Shown here: positions 22,729 to 31,970 of the stretch, piece after piece
Layout: every line of letters starts with the position of its first letter
Numbering within the stretch: position 1 is the first letter of the stretch
From: Bacteroidetes bacterium UBA3022
GTDB taxonomy: Bacteria > Bacteroidota > Bacteroidia > Chitinophagales > BACL12
Assembly: GCA_002346225.1 (NCBI GenBank)
Contig: DDYY01000071.1
Location: 38,429 to 102,428, forward strand
Reading direction: 5' to 3'
Length of the DNA stretch: 64,000 nucleotides
Position numbers and translations under genes: made by a program
Notes under the pieces: model-generated
The model's input: the letters and a program-made list of their open reading frames with translations, nothing else
What the model was told of the DNA's origin: nothing
Databases searched by the model: none

Positions 22729-25113
22729 ATGGCCAAGAGAAAGCAAAAAAATACGAAAGGAGAAAACCGCCTACTGGAATTTCTGCGCGATGAAAGGGTG
22801 TCCAAAGTCACCGGTATACTGTTATTGCTCTCCTCGGTATTTCTGCTGGTAGCATTCATTTCCTACCTCTTTACCTGGAGCAGTGATTTCGACCTGGTGC
22901 AGCAACACACGCTGCGCAGCATATTTCAGTCGGGTGCTTCATCCAGTAACCACCTCGGTAACCTGGGGGCCGCCATCGGACATATCTTTTTCTATAAGTG
23001 GTATGGCCTTGCCAGTTTTCTTTTTGTTGCCGCTGCTTTTATGCTGGGTTGCAACATCTTTTTCGGCAAATACCTGTTTCCCCTGCGGCGAATGGTCATT
23101 CCCGGAATTTTCTTGCTGGTATGGATCAGCACATCACTGGGTTTTTACCTCTACCATGCACCCTTCCCCTGGGGCGGTCAGTTTGGCAAAGGCACAAGCG
23201 AACAACTGGAGGCTATTACGGGGAAAATCGGAACTGCCAGCATCCTGATTGTGGCCATGCTCATTTATCTCATCGTGTTCCACAAATTAAGGCTGAACCT
23301 GCCCGAACGAAAAAGCAGTACCGAAGGCGCGCCGGAGGATGAGGACGGAGATACCGCCGTAGCTGCTGCTCCTATCTATACATCCGTGGAGGACCTTGCT
23401 CCATCTGAAAAAATAATTCCAGAACCTATACCGGTGGTGGATGAACAGCCGACAGATCCGATTCCGGCTGGTTTGGACTGGGAAGAACCGGAGACAGAAG
23501 AAAAGGAGCCTACAGTAAAGCCGCGCACACCGAAAGAAGAAGAAGAAGACCTGGAGTTGGAAATAGCGGAAGTGGTGGAAGAAAAAACCAACGAAAATGC
23601 GGTTAACACCAACTACGACCCTACCCTCGACTTACCGGATTATAAATATCCGGCGCTCGAGTTGCTGGAAGACCACAAATCGGATGGTATTTCCATTAAC
23701 ACAGAGGAGCTGGAGCGCAACAAAGACCAGATCATTAATACCCTGAACAACTACAATATTCAGATTTCAAAAATTAAGGCCACCATCGGCCCGACTGTCA
23801 CCCTGTATGAGATTATTCCCGCAGCAGGTGTGCGGATTTCCAAGATTAAGAACCTGGAAGACGACATTGCGCTGAGTCTGGCTGCTCTTGGTATCCGCAT
23901 CATAGCGCCTATACCCGGAAAAGGCACCATTGGTATTGAGGTGCCTAACGTGAACAAAGAAGTGGTGAGCATGCGCTCCCAGATTGCGTCCGAAAAATTT
24001 CAGACGGCTAAGATGGATTTACCCATTTGCCTGGGAAAGACCATTTCCAGTGAAAACTACATCGCCGACCTTACCAGAATGCCCCACCTGCTCATGGCCG
24101 GTGCCACCGGTCAGGGTAAGTCTGTAGGTATTAACAGCATTCTCATTTCCCTGCTGTACAAGAAGCATCCTTCCCAGCTCAAATTTGTGATGGTCGATCC
24201 GAAGAAAGTAGAGCTTAGCCTGTTCAGCGCTATCGAGAAGCACTTTCTTGCCAAGTTACCCGGAGAAGAAGATGCCATCATCACCGACACCCGGAAAGTG
24301 GTCAATACGCTGAATGCGCTTTGCATTGAGATGGACACCCGCTACGAGTTACTCAAAAACGCGCAGGTGAGGAACATCAAGGAGTACAATGCCAAGTTCA
24401 TGCGCAAGAAGCTCAATCCGAAGGAAGGCCACCTTTATCTTCCTTACATCGTGCTGGTCATTGATGAATTTGCCGACCTGATCATGACAGCCGGTAAAGA
24501 AGTGGAGATGCCCATCGCAAGGATTGCCCAGCTGGCCCGTGCAGTAGGTATCCACTGTATCATCGCCACCCAGCGCCCGAGCGTTAACATTATTACCGGT
24601 ACCATCAAGGCCAACTTCCCCGCCCGCGTAGCCTTTAAGGTTGCCAGTAAGGTAGATAGCCGCACCATCCTCGATGGCAGTGGTGCCGATCAGCTGATTG
24701 GACGGGGCGATATGCTTCTCTCCATCGGCAGCGACGTCATCCGTTTGCAATGCCCATTTGTCGATACCCCTGAGGTGGAAGAGGTAGTTGCCCATATTGC
24801 CAAACAACCCTCCTACCCGGAAGCCTTCATGCTGCCTGAATATATTGATGAAAAGGAACTTAAGGAGAAATCTGACTTCGACGATGAAAGAGACGATCTC
24901 TTTGAAGAAGCTGCCAGGATTGTTGTACACCATCAGCAGGGAAGCACCTCTTTGTTGCAACGCCGCCTCAAACTGGGATATAACCGCGCAGGCAGACTTA
25001 TGGACCAGCTGGAAGCAGCCGGAGTAGTTGGACCGAACGCAGGGAGCAAGGCACGCGATGTGTTATTTAAGGATGCAATGCATTTGGAACAGTTTTTGAA
25101 TGAACTGCCGTGA
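22729..25113 (+). CDS. ftsK: DNA translocase FtsK
   Basis: 794 residues. The N-terminal 190 residues contain four transmembrane helices; residues about 200-320 are an acidic Glu/Pro-rich linker; then the FtsK alpha domain (QIINTLNNYNIQISKIKATIGPT) and the beta motor domain with Walker A GATGQGKSVGIN (about 465-476) and Walker B IVLVIDEFADL (about 571-581). The C-terminal winged-helix gamma domain (about 730-790: GSTSLLQRRLKLGYNRAGRLMDQLE) reads KOPS-like sequences. FtsK pumps chromosome ends through the septum and activates XerCD at dif. Shorter linker than in E. coli, as usual for Bacteroidota. Confidence 0.97.
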   Translation: MAKRKQKNTKGENRLLEFLRDERVSKVTGILLLLSSVFLLVAFISYLFTWSSDFDLVQQHTLRSIFQSGASSSNHLGNLGAAIGHIFFYKWYGLASFLFVAAAFMLGCNIFFGKYLFPLRRMVIPGIFLLVWISTSLGFYLYHAPFPWGGQFGKGTSEQLEAITGKIGTASILIVAMLIYLIVFHKLRLNLPERKSSTEGAPEDEDGDTAVAAAPIYTSVEDLAPSEKIIPEPIPVVDEQPTDPIPAGLDWEEPETEEKEPTVKPRTPKEEEEDLELEIAEVVEEKTNENAVNTNYDPTLDLPDYKYPALELLEDHKSDGISINTEELERNKDQIINTLNNYNIQISKIKATIGPTVTLYEIIPAAGVRISKIKNLEDDIALSLAALGIRIIAPIPGKGTIGIEVPNVNKEVVSMRSQIASEKFQTAKMDLPICLGKTISSENYIADLTRMPHLLMAGATGQGKSVGINSILISLLYKKHPSQLKFVMVDPKKVELSLFSAIEKHFLAKLPGEEDAIITDTRKVVNTLNALCIEMDTRYELLKNAQVRNIKEYNAKFMRKKLNPKEGHLYLPYIVLVIDEFADLIMTAGKEVEMPIARIAQLARAVGIHCIIATQRPSVNIITGTIKANFPARVAFKVASKVDSRTILDGSGADQLIGRGDMLLSIGSDVIRLQCPFVDTPEVEEVVAHIAKQPSYPEAFMLPEYIDEKELKEKSDFDDERDDLFEEAARIVVHHQQGSTSLLQRRLKLGYNRAGRLMDQLEAAGVVGPNAGSKARDVLFKDAMHLEQFLNELP

Positions 25114-25130
25114 TAATGACCTCGATGGTC

Positions 25131-25138
25131 TAAATTTG
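25131..25138 (+). promoter_or_regulatory. -7 promoter element (TAAATTTG) for the LolA-like gene
   Basis: A TAnnTTTG match 21 nt upstream of the ATG at 25160, in the short gap after ftsK. Confidence 0.5.
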
Positions 25139-25159
25139 CTACCTGTAAACACGGAATAA

Positions 25160-25807
25160 ATGAAAAGATTTTGGGCTTCGGCCTTTTTGATGCTGGGAAT
25201 GATAGGCATGGTTACTGCACAATCAGATGCCAATGCCGTCAAATTGCTGAAAAGTGTAAGTCAGAAATACGGTGCTTACAAGACCATGAGCATGGATGTG
25301 ACGCTGACCATTGAAAACCTGGAGTCGAAAAACAAGGAAGAGCTGAAAGGAAAAGTAAAAATTAAGGGAAGCAAATTCAACCTCGATTTTTCTCAGCAAA
25401 CGGTTATCTGCGACGGTAAGACCATGTGGATTTACCTGAAAGATGTCAATGAAGTGCAGGTGAGCAACTTCGATCCCAAAGAAGAAATGTTCACCCCCGA
25501 TAAAATTTTCAAACTGGCCGAAAAGGACTTCGGCTGCCTCATGGGTGAAAAAATGACCTCCAATGGGAAAACCATTCAGGTCATCGAACTGACGCCTAAT
25601 GATAAATCTGCGAGTTATTCTAAAATAAAACTCTACATCAACACCGCCAGCAATACCATTGAGAAAGGCGTTGTATACGATAAGAGCGCCATCCATTATA
25701 CCTACGCCATCAAGAGCTTCAGCGCCAACCCAACTCTGAGCGACAGCCTGTTTACCTTTAACAAAGCCAACTACGATGGTGTGGATGTTATAGATCTCCG
25801 CGAGTAA
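25160..25807 (+). CDS. LolA-like outer-membrane lipoprotein carrier
   Basis: 215 residues with a signal peptide (FLMLGMIGMVTAQ). The mature protein is a half-open beta-barrel of the LolA/LolB fold: LKSVSQKYGAYKTMSMDVTLTIEN, GKVKIKGSKFNLDF, TVICDGKTMWIYLKDVNEVQVSNFD and the closing TFNKANYDGVDVIDLRE. LolA ferries lipoproteins from the LolCDE transporter across the periplasm. The ftsK-lolA order is common in Bacteroidota and Proteobacteria, which supports the call. A strong terminator follows. Confidence 0.9.
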   Translation: MKRFWASAFLMLGMIGMVTAQSDANAVKLLKSVSQKYGAYKTMSMDVTLTIENLESKNKEELKGKVKIKGSKFNLDFSQQTVICDGKTMWIYLKDVNEVQVSNFDPKEEMFTPDKIFKLAEKDFGCLMGEKMTSNGKTIQVIELTPNDKSASYSKIKLYINTASNTIEKGVVYDKSAIHYTYAIKSFSANPTLSDSLFTFNKANYDGVDVIDLRE

Positions 25808-25825
25808 TGGATACGATATACCGGG

Positions 25826-25856
25826 AAAAGCCAACTGAATCAGTTGGCTTTTTTTA
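25826..25856 (+). terminator. Rho-independent terminator after the LolA-like gene
   Basis: An 11-bp stem AAAAGCCAACT / AGTTGGCTTTT with a 5-nt loop, ending in a run of T residues. Confidence 0.88.
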
Positions 25857-25878
25857 TGCCCTTCCGTAACATTGTAGC

Positions 25879-26682
25879 ATGCAGCGAAAAGATAAGGAGG
25901 CATTTCTGCAAAACATCCGCAGTGATTATGCCATGGTGGCCGATATGGTGCTGCAACAAGGCCTGGATACCTGGAAAGCGCATGTCTGTCCTGGCATCTA
26001 CGAAGGCATGGAAGCTGCTTACAGAGATGCACCGGGCTATTTTCCACCTGCCAACTTTGGCCTGGGTTGCGGTCAACCCTTCCTATTCGCGGATATTCGT
26101 CCGGGAGACCGGGTCCTGGATTTAGGCTGTGCCGCCGGCGTAGATACACTTATCGCAGCGCATATATGCAGTCCCGGAGGCAGCGCCATCGGAATAGATT
26201 TATCGCCCGACCTTGTTGCATTGGCTGCATCGCACGCAAATGCCGCAGGAAAGTCCAATGCTTCCTTCCTGGTAGCTGACATTGCTGACATCCCCCTCCA
26301 CGATGCCAGTGCCGATGCCATCATCAGCAACGGCGTTTTCAGCCTGCCGCCTGACCAGCCTGCTGTCTTTCGCGAAATGGCTCGACTGCTTCGCCCCGGC
26401 AGGTATTTTTGCATTGCAGACATAGTTAAAAATGACGAATATGATGATTTGTTGATGGGTGCCCTCCGACTCTATACCGGGTGTCATTCGGGTATCACCA
26501 TGAAAGGTAGTTATGAAAAAATGGCTTTGGCTGCAGGCTTTCGGGATATTAGCTGTGTGCATGAACGCATGGTGGAAATACCCGATTCCCTGTTACAACC
26601 CTTTATGGACGCCACCGCTATTGCAGACTGGAAAAAATCGGGCAAGGGGCTTTCTATTGTGACCCTTCGCGGCACCCAATGA
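25879..26682 (+). CDS. ArsM-like SAM-dependent methyltransferase
   Basis: 267 residues. A Rossmann-type class I methyltransferase with motif I VLDLGCAAGVDT (residues 79-90), acidic motif II GIDLSPDL (105-112) and LRPGRYFCIADIV (171-183). The layout, including GLGCGQP (61-67) just before motif I and TGCHSGITMKGSYEKMALAAGF (from 200), follows arsenite methyltransferases. Two of the Cys positions used by ArsM are kept (C64, C202), but the middle one, normally in SNCVINL, is Gly152 here (SNGVFSL). It may therefore methylate another substrate. It has no arsenic-resistance neighbours; the next genes are KefG- and KefC-like. Confidence 0.8.
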   Translation: MQRKDKEAFLQNIRSDYAMVADMVLQQGLDTWKAHVCPGIYEGMEAAYRDAPGYFPPANFGLGCGQPFLFADIRPGDRVLDLGCAAGVDTLIAAHICSPGGSAIGIDLSPDLVALAASHANAAGKSNASFLVADIADIPLHDASADAIISNGVFSLPPDQPAVFREMARLLRPGRYFCIADIVKNDEYDDLLMGALRLYTGCHSGITMKGSYEKMALAAGFRDISCVHERMVEIPDSLLQPFMDATAIADWKKSGKGLSIVTLRGTQ

Positions 26683-26730
26683 AACTTTTTCGCGCCGCAA
26701 AATGTATTTTAGAAACCCAATCACCACTAT

Positions 26731-27333
26731 ATGCCCAAAGTACTGATTCTGTTTGCCCACCCCATGCTCGAAAAGTCGAACATGCAGATGCGCATGGTAA
26801 ATGCAGTGAAAGACCTGAAGAAAGTCTTTGTGCATGATCTGTATGAAGCTTATCCGGACTTCAATATTGACGTAGCATACGAACAGGAATTGCTGCTTGC
26901 ACATGATGTAATTGTTATGCAGCATCCTTTATACTGGTACAGCGTACCGGCAATGCTTAAACAATGGATAGACCTTGTGCTGGAGCACGGATGGGCCTAT
27001 GGCAAGGAAGGTAATGCACTTGCCGGGAAGCAAATGTTTCAGGCTATCAGCGCCGGTGGACCGCAGGTTGCCTATACCGAAGACGGATTTAATCAGCATA
27101 CCATGCATCAGTTTCTTGCTCCTTTCAGGCAAACGGCTGTTCTCTGTAAAATGCAGTATCTCCCTCCGTTTGTAGCGCATGCTACGCATCGAACCACATC
27201 GGAAGAAAAAGACAAACTGGCACAACAATACCAGCAGTTAATGTTGTCCATTGTACAGCAAACCTCAGCTGACGCCCTTCCACCTGACATCCAGTACTTG
27301 AACGATATCATCCCCTCAACACCCGGTAACTAA
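26731..27333 (+). CDS. KefG/KefF-like NAD(P)H oxidoreductase (flavodoxin-like fold)
   Basis: 200 residues of the NQO1/MdaB/KefF flavodoxin-like family. Signatures are VLILFAHPMLEKSNMQMRMV at the FMN/FAD phosphate site (residues 4-23), HDLYEAYPDFNID, the strand VIVMQHPLYWYSVPAMLKQWID (about 62-83) and the Gly-rich AISAGGP. KefF and KefG are required for full activity of KefC and KefB and have quinone reductase activity. Its stop and the ATG of the KefC-like gene are one base apart, the same arrangement as the kef operons of enterics, so the pairing is very likely. Confidence 0.92.
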   Translation: MPKVLILFAHPMLEKSNMQMRMVNAVKDLKKVFVHDLYEAYPDFNIDVAYEQELLLAHDVIVMQHPLYWYSVPAMLKQWIDLVLEHGWAYGKEGNALAGKQMFQAISAGGPQVAYTEDGFNQHTMHQFLAPFRQTAVLCKMQYLPPFVAHATHRTTSEEKDKLAQQYQQLMLSIVQQTSADALPPDIQYLNDIIPSTPGN

Positions 27334-27334
27334 T

Positions 27335-29233
27335 ATGGAAGGAAATATTCTCGTTCAGGCATTGCTCTACCTGAGCGCCGCCGTCATTTTTGTTCCGCTG
27401 GCCAAAAGACTGGGGCTGGGTTCCGTACTCGGTTACTTGCTGGCCGGAATTATTATTGGTCCATTTGTAATGGGTTTTATTGGCGAAGAAGGTGAAGACA
27501 TCATGCATTTCGCAGAGTTTGGTGTAGTCATGATGTTATTCCTGGTAGGTCTGGAACTGGAACCATCCCTGCTGTGGCGCCTCAGGGGTTCCATACTAGG
27601 CCTCGGTGGATTGCAGGTCGGTATCACTGCCGTATTGGTCATGGCCATTGCCATGGTGTTAGGGCAGGAGTGGTACCAGGCCCTTGCCATCGGACTCACG
27701 CTTGCCCTATCATCTACTGCCATCACCCTCCAGACATTGAATGAAAAGGGGCTGATGCATACTTCGGCAGGACAAAATGCCTTCTCGGTGCTGCTCTTTC
27801 AGGATATAGCAGTTATTCCCATTCTGGCATTCATGCCGCTCCTGGCCATCCATCCGCTGGTACATGAAAGTGCAGGTGGTCATGAAAATGCCTCCACACT
27901 CATTAGTAATTTTCCGGGATGGCTGCAGACCCTTTCAGTTCTGGGAGCTGTTGCTTTTATCATAGTTGCAGGAAGAACACTGGTCCGACCCTTACTGCGC
28001 ATGATTGCCAAAACGAGATTGCGCGAGTTGTTTACCGCTACTGCCCTGCTCATAGTTGTGGGCATTACAGTGCTGATGACGCTGGTAGGATTGAGCCCGG
28101 CACTGGGTACCTTCCTCGCAGGCGTAGTGCTCGCCAACAGCGAATACCGCCATGAATTGGAAAGCGATATAGAACCCTTTAAAGGGCTTTTGCTGGGCTT
28201 GTTCTTCATTGCAGTGGGTGCTTCTATAGACTTCTCCCTTATTGTAGAAAATATCGGAACCATTGGAGCGCTGGTACTCGGCATCATGCTGCTGAAAACA
28301 GCTGTCTTACTCGGACTGGGCAAGACCTTTAAAATGGGTACCGACCAGAATATGATTTTCGCCGTGGGATTGAGTCAGGTGGGGGAATTCGCATTTGTAT
28401 TATTATCATTCATACAACAACAGGGTATACTTGAGGGCAATACCATAAGTATGCTGCTGGCAGTTGTAGCCTGCACCATGGCACTTACCCCGTTGTTGGT
28501 GGTAATCAATGAAAAACTTATCCTGCCCAATATCGGCACCAAAGAAAAAGAAGACAGCAGGGAAGCCGACAATATCGAAGAAAAGAATCCGGTTATCATT
28601 GCGGGATTTGGACGATTCGGAAATATCGTAGGGCGCTTTCTCAAAGCCAACGGCATAGGTACCACGGTACTGGATCTGGATAGTGACCGCGTAGAAATAC
28701 TGCGCAAACTGGGACTAAAAGTATATTATGGTGATGCGACCAGATTCGATCTTTTGCAATCAGCAGGAGCACATGATGCCAAAATGATCATCGTAGCATT
28801 GGATGAACCTGAGAAATGCCTGGAGTTGGTGCGCACTGTAAAAAAACACTATCCGCATTTACACATATTGACCAGAGCATACGACCGCCCCGATTATTAC
28901 AAATTGCTCGATGAGGGATTGTTGCATATCTATCGTGAAACGCTGGACACTTCGCTGGTAATGGGCGTAGATGCATTGCGGTTGCTGGGACACAGGGCCT
29001 ACAGGGCGACCAGAGCTGCACATACTTTCAAACAACACGATGAAAAGGCATTGAAACACCTGGCAGCTGTGAGAGGAGACCGACAAACCTATATCAACAC
29101 GGCAAGAGAAAAAATTGCCCAGCTGGAAGAATTGATGCTGGCCGACCTGGAGAATGATTACCTGAAGAACGATGAAGGATGGGACGTGGAAACGCTGAAG
29201 GAAGAATTCGCGGCTACTGCTCCCCGATCCTGA
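27335..29233 (+). CDS. KefC/KefB-like glutathione-type K+/H+ antiporter
   Basis: 632 residues. Residues about 1-380 form a CPA2-type 12-13 helix membrane domain (GYLLAGIIIGPFVMGFIGEEG, LALSSTAITLQTL, GLSPALGTFLAGVVLANSEYRHE, FAVGLSQVGEFAFVLLSFI), followed by a cytoplasmic KTN/RCK domain with the nucleotide-binding GFGRFGNIVGRFLKANG (about 413-429) and ILTRAYDRPDYYKLLDEG. KefB/C expel K+ to acidify the cytoplasm during electrophile stress and are gated by glutathione and its adducts. Bacteroidota often lack glutathione, so the true ligand here is open. Its 3' end overlaps the convergent ung gene by 20 bp. Confidence 0.92.
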   Translation: MEGNILVQALLYLSAAVIFVPLAKRLGLGSVLGYLLAGIIIGPFVMGFIGEEGEDIMHFAEFGVVMMLFLVGLELEPSLLWRLRGSILGLGGLQVGITAVLVMAIAMVLGQEWYQALAIGLTLALSSTAITLQTLNEKGLMHTSAGQNAFSVLLFQDIAVIPILAFMPLLAIHPLVHESAGGHENASTLISNFPGWLQTLSVLGAVAFIIVAGRTLVRPLLRMIAKTRLRELFTATALLIVVGITVLMTLVGLSPALGTFLAGVVLANSEYRHELESDIEPFKGLLLGLFFIAVGASIDFSLIVENIGTIGALVLGIMLLKTAVLLGLGKTFKMGTDQNMIFAVGLSQVGEFAFVLLSFIQQQGILEGNTISMLLAVVACTMALTPLLVVINEKLILPNIGTKEKEDSREADNIEEKNPVIIAGFGRFGNIVGRFLKANGIGTTVLDLDSDRVEILRKLGLKVYYGDATRFDLLQSAGAHDAKMIIVALDEPEKCLELVRTVKKHYPHLHILTRAYDRPDYYKLLDEGLLHIYRETLDTSLVMGVDALRLLGHRAYRATRAAHTFKQHDEKALKHLAAVRGDRQTYINTAREKIAQLEELMLADLENDYLKNDEGWDVETLKEEFAATAPRS

Positions 29234-29924
29234 CCGGTAACTGCCAGTTGATGGGTGTCATTTGATGCTCCTTCAGCCATGCATTCGCCTTCGAAAAATG
29301 CCGACAACCGAAAAATCCTTTGTAAGCACTGAAAGGCGATGGGTGTGCCGCCTTGAGAATCAGGTGACGGGTACCGTCAATTAACTCCTGCTTGACTTGT
29401 GCAAAGGCTCCCCATAACATGAATACAATACCACTGCGCTGTTCTGATAATGCCCGAATGGTGGCATCTGTAAAATACTGCCAGCCAATTTCTTTGTGCG
29501 ATCCGGGTTGCCTGGCTTCCACTGTCAACATCGCATTGAGCAGCAGCACACCCTGCGCTGCCCAATGCTCCAGATTGCCATGTGCAGGCCTAGCCATACC
29601 TACATCCTGCTCCAGCTCCTTGAAAATATTCACCAGTGAAGGAGGCGGCGGTACACCATCGGGGACAGAAAAACTTAAGCCATGTGCTTGACCCGGCCCG
29701 TGGTAAGGGTCCTGACCCAGGATTACCACTTTGACGGCATCAAAAGGAGTACTGTTGTAAGCGTGAAAAATTCTATTGCCGGGTGGATAGATGGTTTTAC
29801 CGGCTCTTTTCTCGGCCTGTAAAAAGTACCTGATTTGCTGAAAATAGGCTTTGTCGAACTCTCCTGAAAGGGCCTTCTTCCAGCTGCCATCCATTTGTAC
29901 ACTATGCTCCTGCGAATGTTGCAT
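29214..29924 (-). CDS. ung: Uracil-DNA glycosylase
   Basis: 236 residues from the ATG at 29924; an ATG at 29969 is also in frame, but the family normally starts near SWKKALSGEF and a TACCTTAG element (29932-29939) lies between the two. It removes uracil from DNA as the first step of base excision repair. Family-1 motifs: VVILGQDPYHGPGQAHGLSFSV with the catalytic Asp (about residues 68-89), GVLLLNAMLTVE, and the DNA-intercalation loop HPSPFSAYKGFFGCRHFSKAN near the C-terminus. It is convergent with the KefC-like gene. Confidence 0.97.
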   Translation of the reverse strand: MQHSQEHSVQMDGSWKKALSGEFDKAYFQQIRYFLQAEKRAGKTIYPPGNRIFHAYNSTPFDAVKVVILGQDPYHGPGQAHGLSFSVPDGVPPPPSLVNIFKELEQDVGMARPAHGNLEHWAAQGVLLLNAMLTVEARQPGSHKEIGWQYFTDATIRALSEQRSGIVFMLWGAFAQVKQELIDGTRHLILKAAHPSPFSAYKGFFGCRHFSKANAWLKEHQMTPINWQLPVRIGEQ

Positions 29925-30010
29925 CCCAATGCTAAGGTACAAATCCGAAACAGAGGTGATATAGGTCATTTTATATTAGGTACTCAGATGCTTACCTTAA
30001 CCGTCCATTT

Positions 30011-31897
30011 ATGGGTGACCACGCTTCCAATATCAACGCAAAGCATAAGGAAAAACTGCATTTTACCAATGCTGTCATCCACGATTTGGAAGCATTGGAA
30101 TATATGATTGCCGCAGGAATGATTGAATCGGAGATTCTGCGGATCGGTGCGGAACAGGAACTCTGCATCGTCAACGAAGAATGGTTACCGGACAGCAACA
30201 ACCTGGCATTACTGGAAAAACTGAATGACCCCTCCTTCACGACAGAACTCGCCAAATACAACATAGAATTAAATTGCGATCCGCTAGTATTAAAGGATGG
30301 CTGTTTTTACAGTATGCAGCAGCAACTGCAGATGAAGTATTTTACGGCACAGGATGCTGCAGAAAACCTTTCCTCCCGCATCATTCTCACCGGTATTCTA
30401 CCTACCATATCCAGAAAGGAAACCGGCATCGATTACCTGACACCATTACCGAGGTACCATTACCTCAACAGTGAGCTGCGGAAAAAAAGAGGCCGCCACT
30501 TTGACCTGTTCATGAAAGGGGTAGACGAACTACATGTACGACACGATAATATCATGTTTGAAGCCTGCAACACCAGCTTTCAGGTCCACCTGCAGATTCG
30601 CCCAGCCGAAATGGTTGCCGCGTATAACTGGGCGCAAGCCATATCCGCACCGGTACTCGCAGTAGCTACCAACTCTCCCATGCTGTTTGGAAAAGAGCTT
30701 TGGAGCGAAATACGCATCGCTTTGTTCCAGCAATCCATCGAAACCCGAAAAAGCGTCGAAGAAATACGCAACCTGCAGCCAAGAGTCACTTTCGGCAAAG
30801 ATTGGGTGAGGAACTCTATAACGGATATTTATAAAGAAGATATATCAAGATTTGATGTTATATTAACGCGGCCGGATCTGGAGAACGCCATCGAACAGCT
30901 GCAGCAGGGAATCACTCCTCCATTGAGTGCCCTGCGGCTGCATAATGGTACTGTATACCGCTGGAACAGACCTTGTTATGGCATATCAGAAGGCGCTCCC
31001 CATCTCAGAATAGAAAACCGCTACCTCCCGGCCGGCCCCAGTATAGAGGACGAAGTAGCCAATATGGCGTTCTGGGTCGGACTGATGGAAGGCCGTCCTG
31101 AAGAAGCGGAAAACATATGGGAGCATTTTCACTTCAGGGATGTAAAATCTAATTTTTTCAAAGCTGCCAGATCAGGTATAGAATCCGTTTTTATATGGAA
31201 AAATAAAGAATATACAGCTAAGGAACTTATTCAACAGGAGCTTCTGCCAATTGCCTATAAAGGACTCCAGAAATGCGGAATCAGCGCTCCGGAAATTTCG
31301 CTCTACCTCGGCAATATTGAAAAACGCCTGCTATCCAGTACTGGTGCACAATGGCAGGTGCGGAATTTCAGAAAGCTGCGAGAAGACCTGAGTCCTTCCG
31401 ATGCATCCATTGCCATTACCGCTGCGATGTACGAAAACCAGATGCGCAATAAACCGGTAAGCGAGTGGGGAGACATTGATAAAACCAAAGCAGCCCGATA
31501 CCTCGTCAATCATTTCACCTATGTGAAACAATTAATGTCTACCGACCTCATAACCGTTGTGCCGGAAGACCCCATTTTTTACGTAAAAAAAATAATGCAG
31601 TGGTACACTATAAACCATATGCTGATTGAAAACAGAAAGGGAGCGCTGGTAGGGATAATCACTTCCGGAAGAATACAGGAACTGGAAGCGGAAGGAATAG
31701 ACATGGAAACCACACCGGTCCGTAATTACATGAAAAAAGTAATCCATACGGCAGAACAGGATACCCGGATTGAAACAGCATTGGAACTGATGCGGGAACT
31801 GCATATCACCAGCCTGCCCGTTGTAAATGATGAAAAACTGGTGGGAATAGTAACCCGCAACGACATGCTCCGCTGGCTGGCTCTTAAAGAAGGTTAA
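30011..31897 (+). CDS. Carboxylate-amine ligase (GCS2 family) fused to a CBS-domain pair
   Basis: 628 residues. Residues about 30-400 resemble the GCS2 (glutamate-cysteine ligase family 2) fold: RIGAEQELCIVNEEWLPD with the metal-binding Glu pair, NIELNCDPLVLKDGCF, EACNTSFQVHLQI, and APHLRIENRYLPAGPS. About residues 400-490 are helical, and the last 120 form two CBS motifs (MSTDLITVVPEDPIFYVKKIMQW and VIHTAEQDTRIETALELMRELHITSLPVVND, closing VGIVTRNDML). GCS2 enzymes make gamma-glutamyl amide bonds; CBS pairs usually bind adenosine nucleotides and regulate the attached enzyme. The true substrate is unknown. It lies close to, but not in one operon with, the Kef pair. Confidence 0.88.
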   Translation: MGDHASNINAKHKEKLHFTNAVIHDLEALEYMIAAGMIESEILRIGAEQELCIVNEEWLPDSNNLALLEKLNDPSFTTELAKYNIELNCDPLVLKDGCFYSMQQQLQMKYFTAQDAAENLSSRIILTGILPTISRKETGIDYLTPLPRYHYLNSELRKKRGRHFDLFMKGVDELHVRHDNIMFEACNTSFQVHLQIRPAEMVAAYNWAQAISAPVLAVATNSPMLFGKELWSEIRIALFQQSIETRKSVEEIRNLQPRVTFGKDWVRNSITDIYKEDISRFDVILTRPDLENAIEQLQQGITPPLSALRLHNGTVYRWNRPCYGISEGAPHLRIENRYLPAGPSIEDEVANMAFWVGLMEGRPEEAENIWEHFHFRDVKSNFFKAARSGIESVFIWKNKEYTAKELIQQELLPIAYKGLQKCGISAPEISLYLGNIEKRLLSSTGAQWQVRNFRKLREDLSPSDASIAITAAMYENQMRNKPVSEWGDIDKTKAARYLVNHFTYVKQLMSTDLITVVPEDPIFYVKKIMQWYTINHMLIENRKGALVGIITSGRIQELEAEGIDMETTPVRNYMKKVIHTAEQDTRIETALELMRELHITSLPVVNDEKLVGIVTRNDMLRWLALKEG

Positions 31898-31937
31898 ATA
31901 ATGGGGTTCGTTCGATGGTTGAAACCATACCTTGTTA

Positions 31938-31945
31938 ACTTTGAT
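31938..31945 (+). promoter_or_regulatory. -7 promoter element (TAACTTTG) for the prolyl oligopeptidase gene
   Basis: A TAnnTTTG match 25 nt upstream of the ATG at 31971. Confidence 0.5.
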
Positions 31946-31970
31946 ATAATTTGAAACAAATAGAATTACG

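Noticed and set aside
24349..24960. A 203-codon minus-strand frame inside ftsK
   Set aside because: It mirrors the conserved FtsK motor domain and has no domain of its own.
25223..26149. A long minus-strand open frame of 308 codons across the LolA-like and methyltransferase genes
   Set aside because: It is antisense to two well-supported genes and crosses a strong terminator; its product has no recognisable domain.
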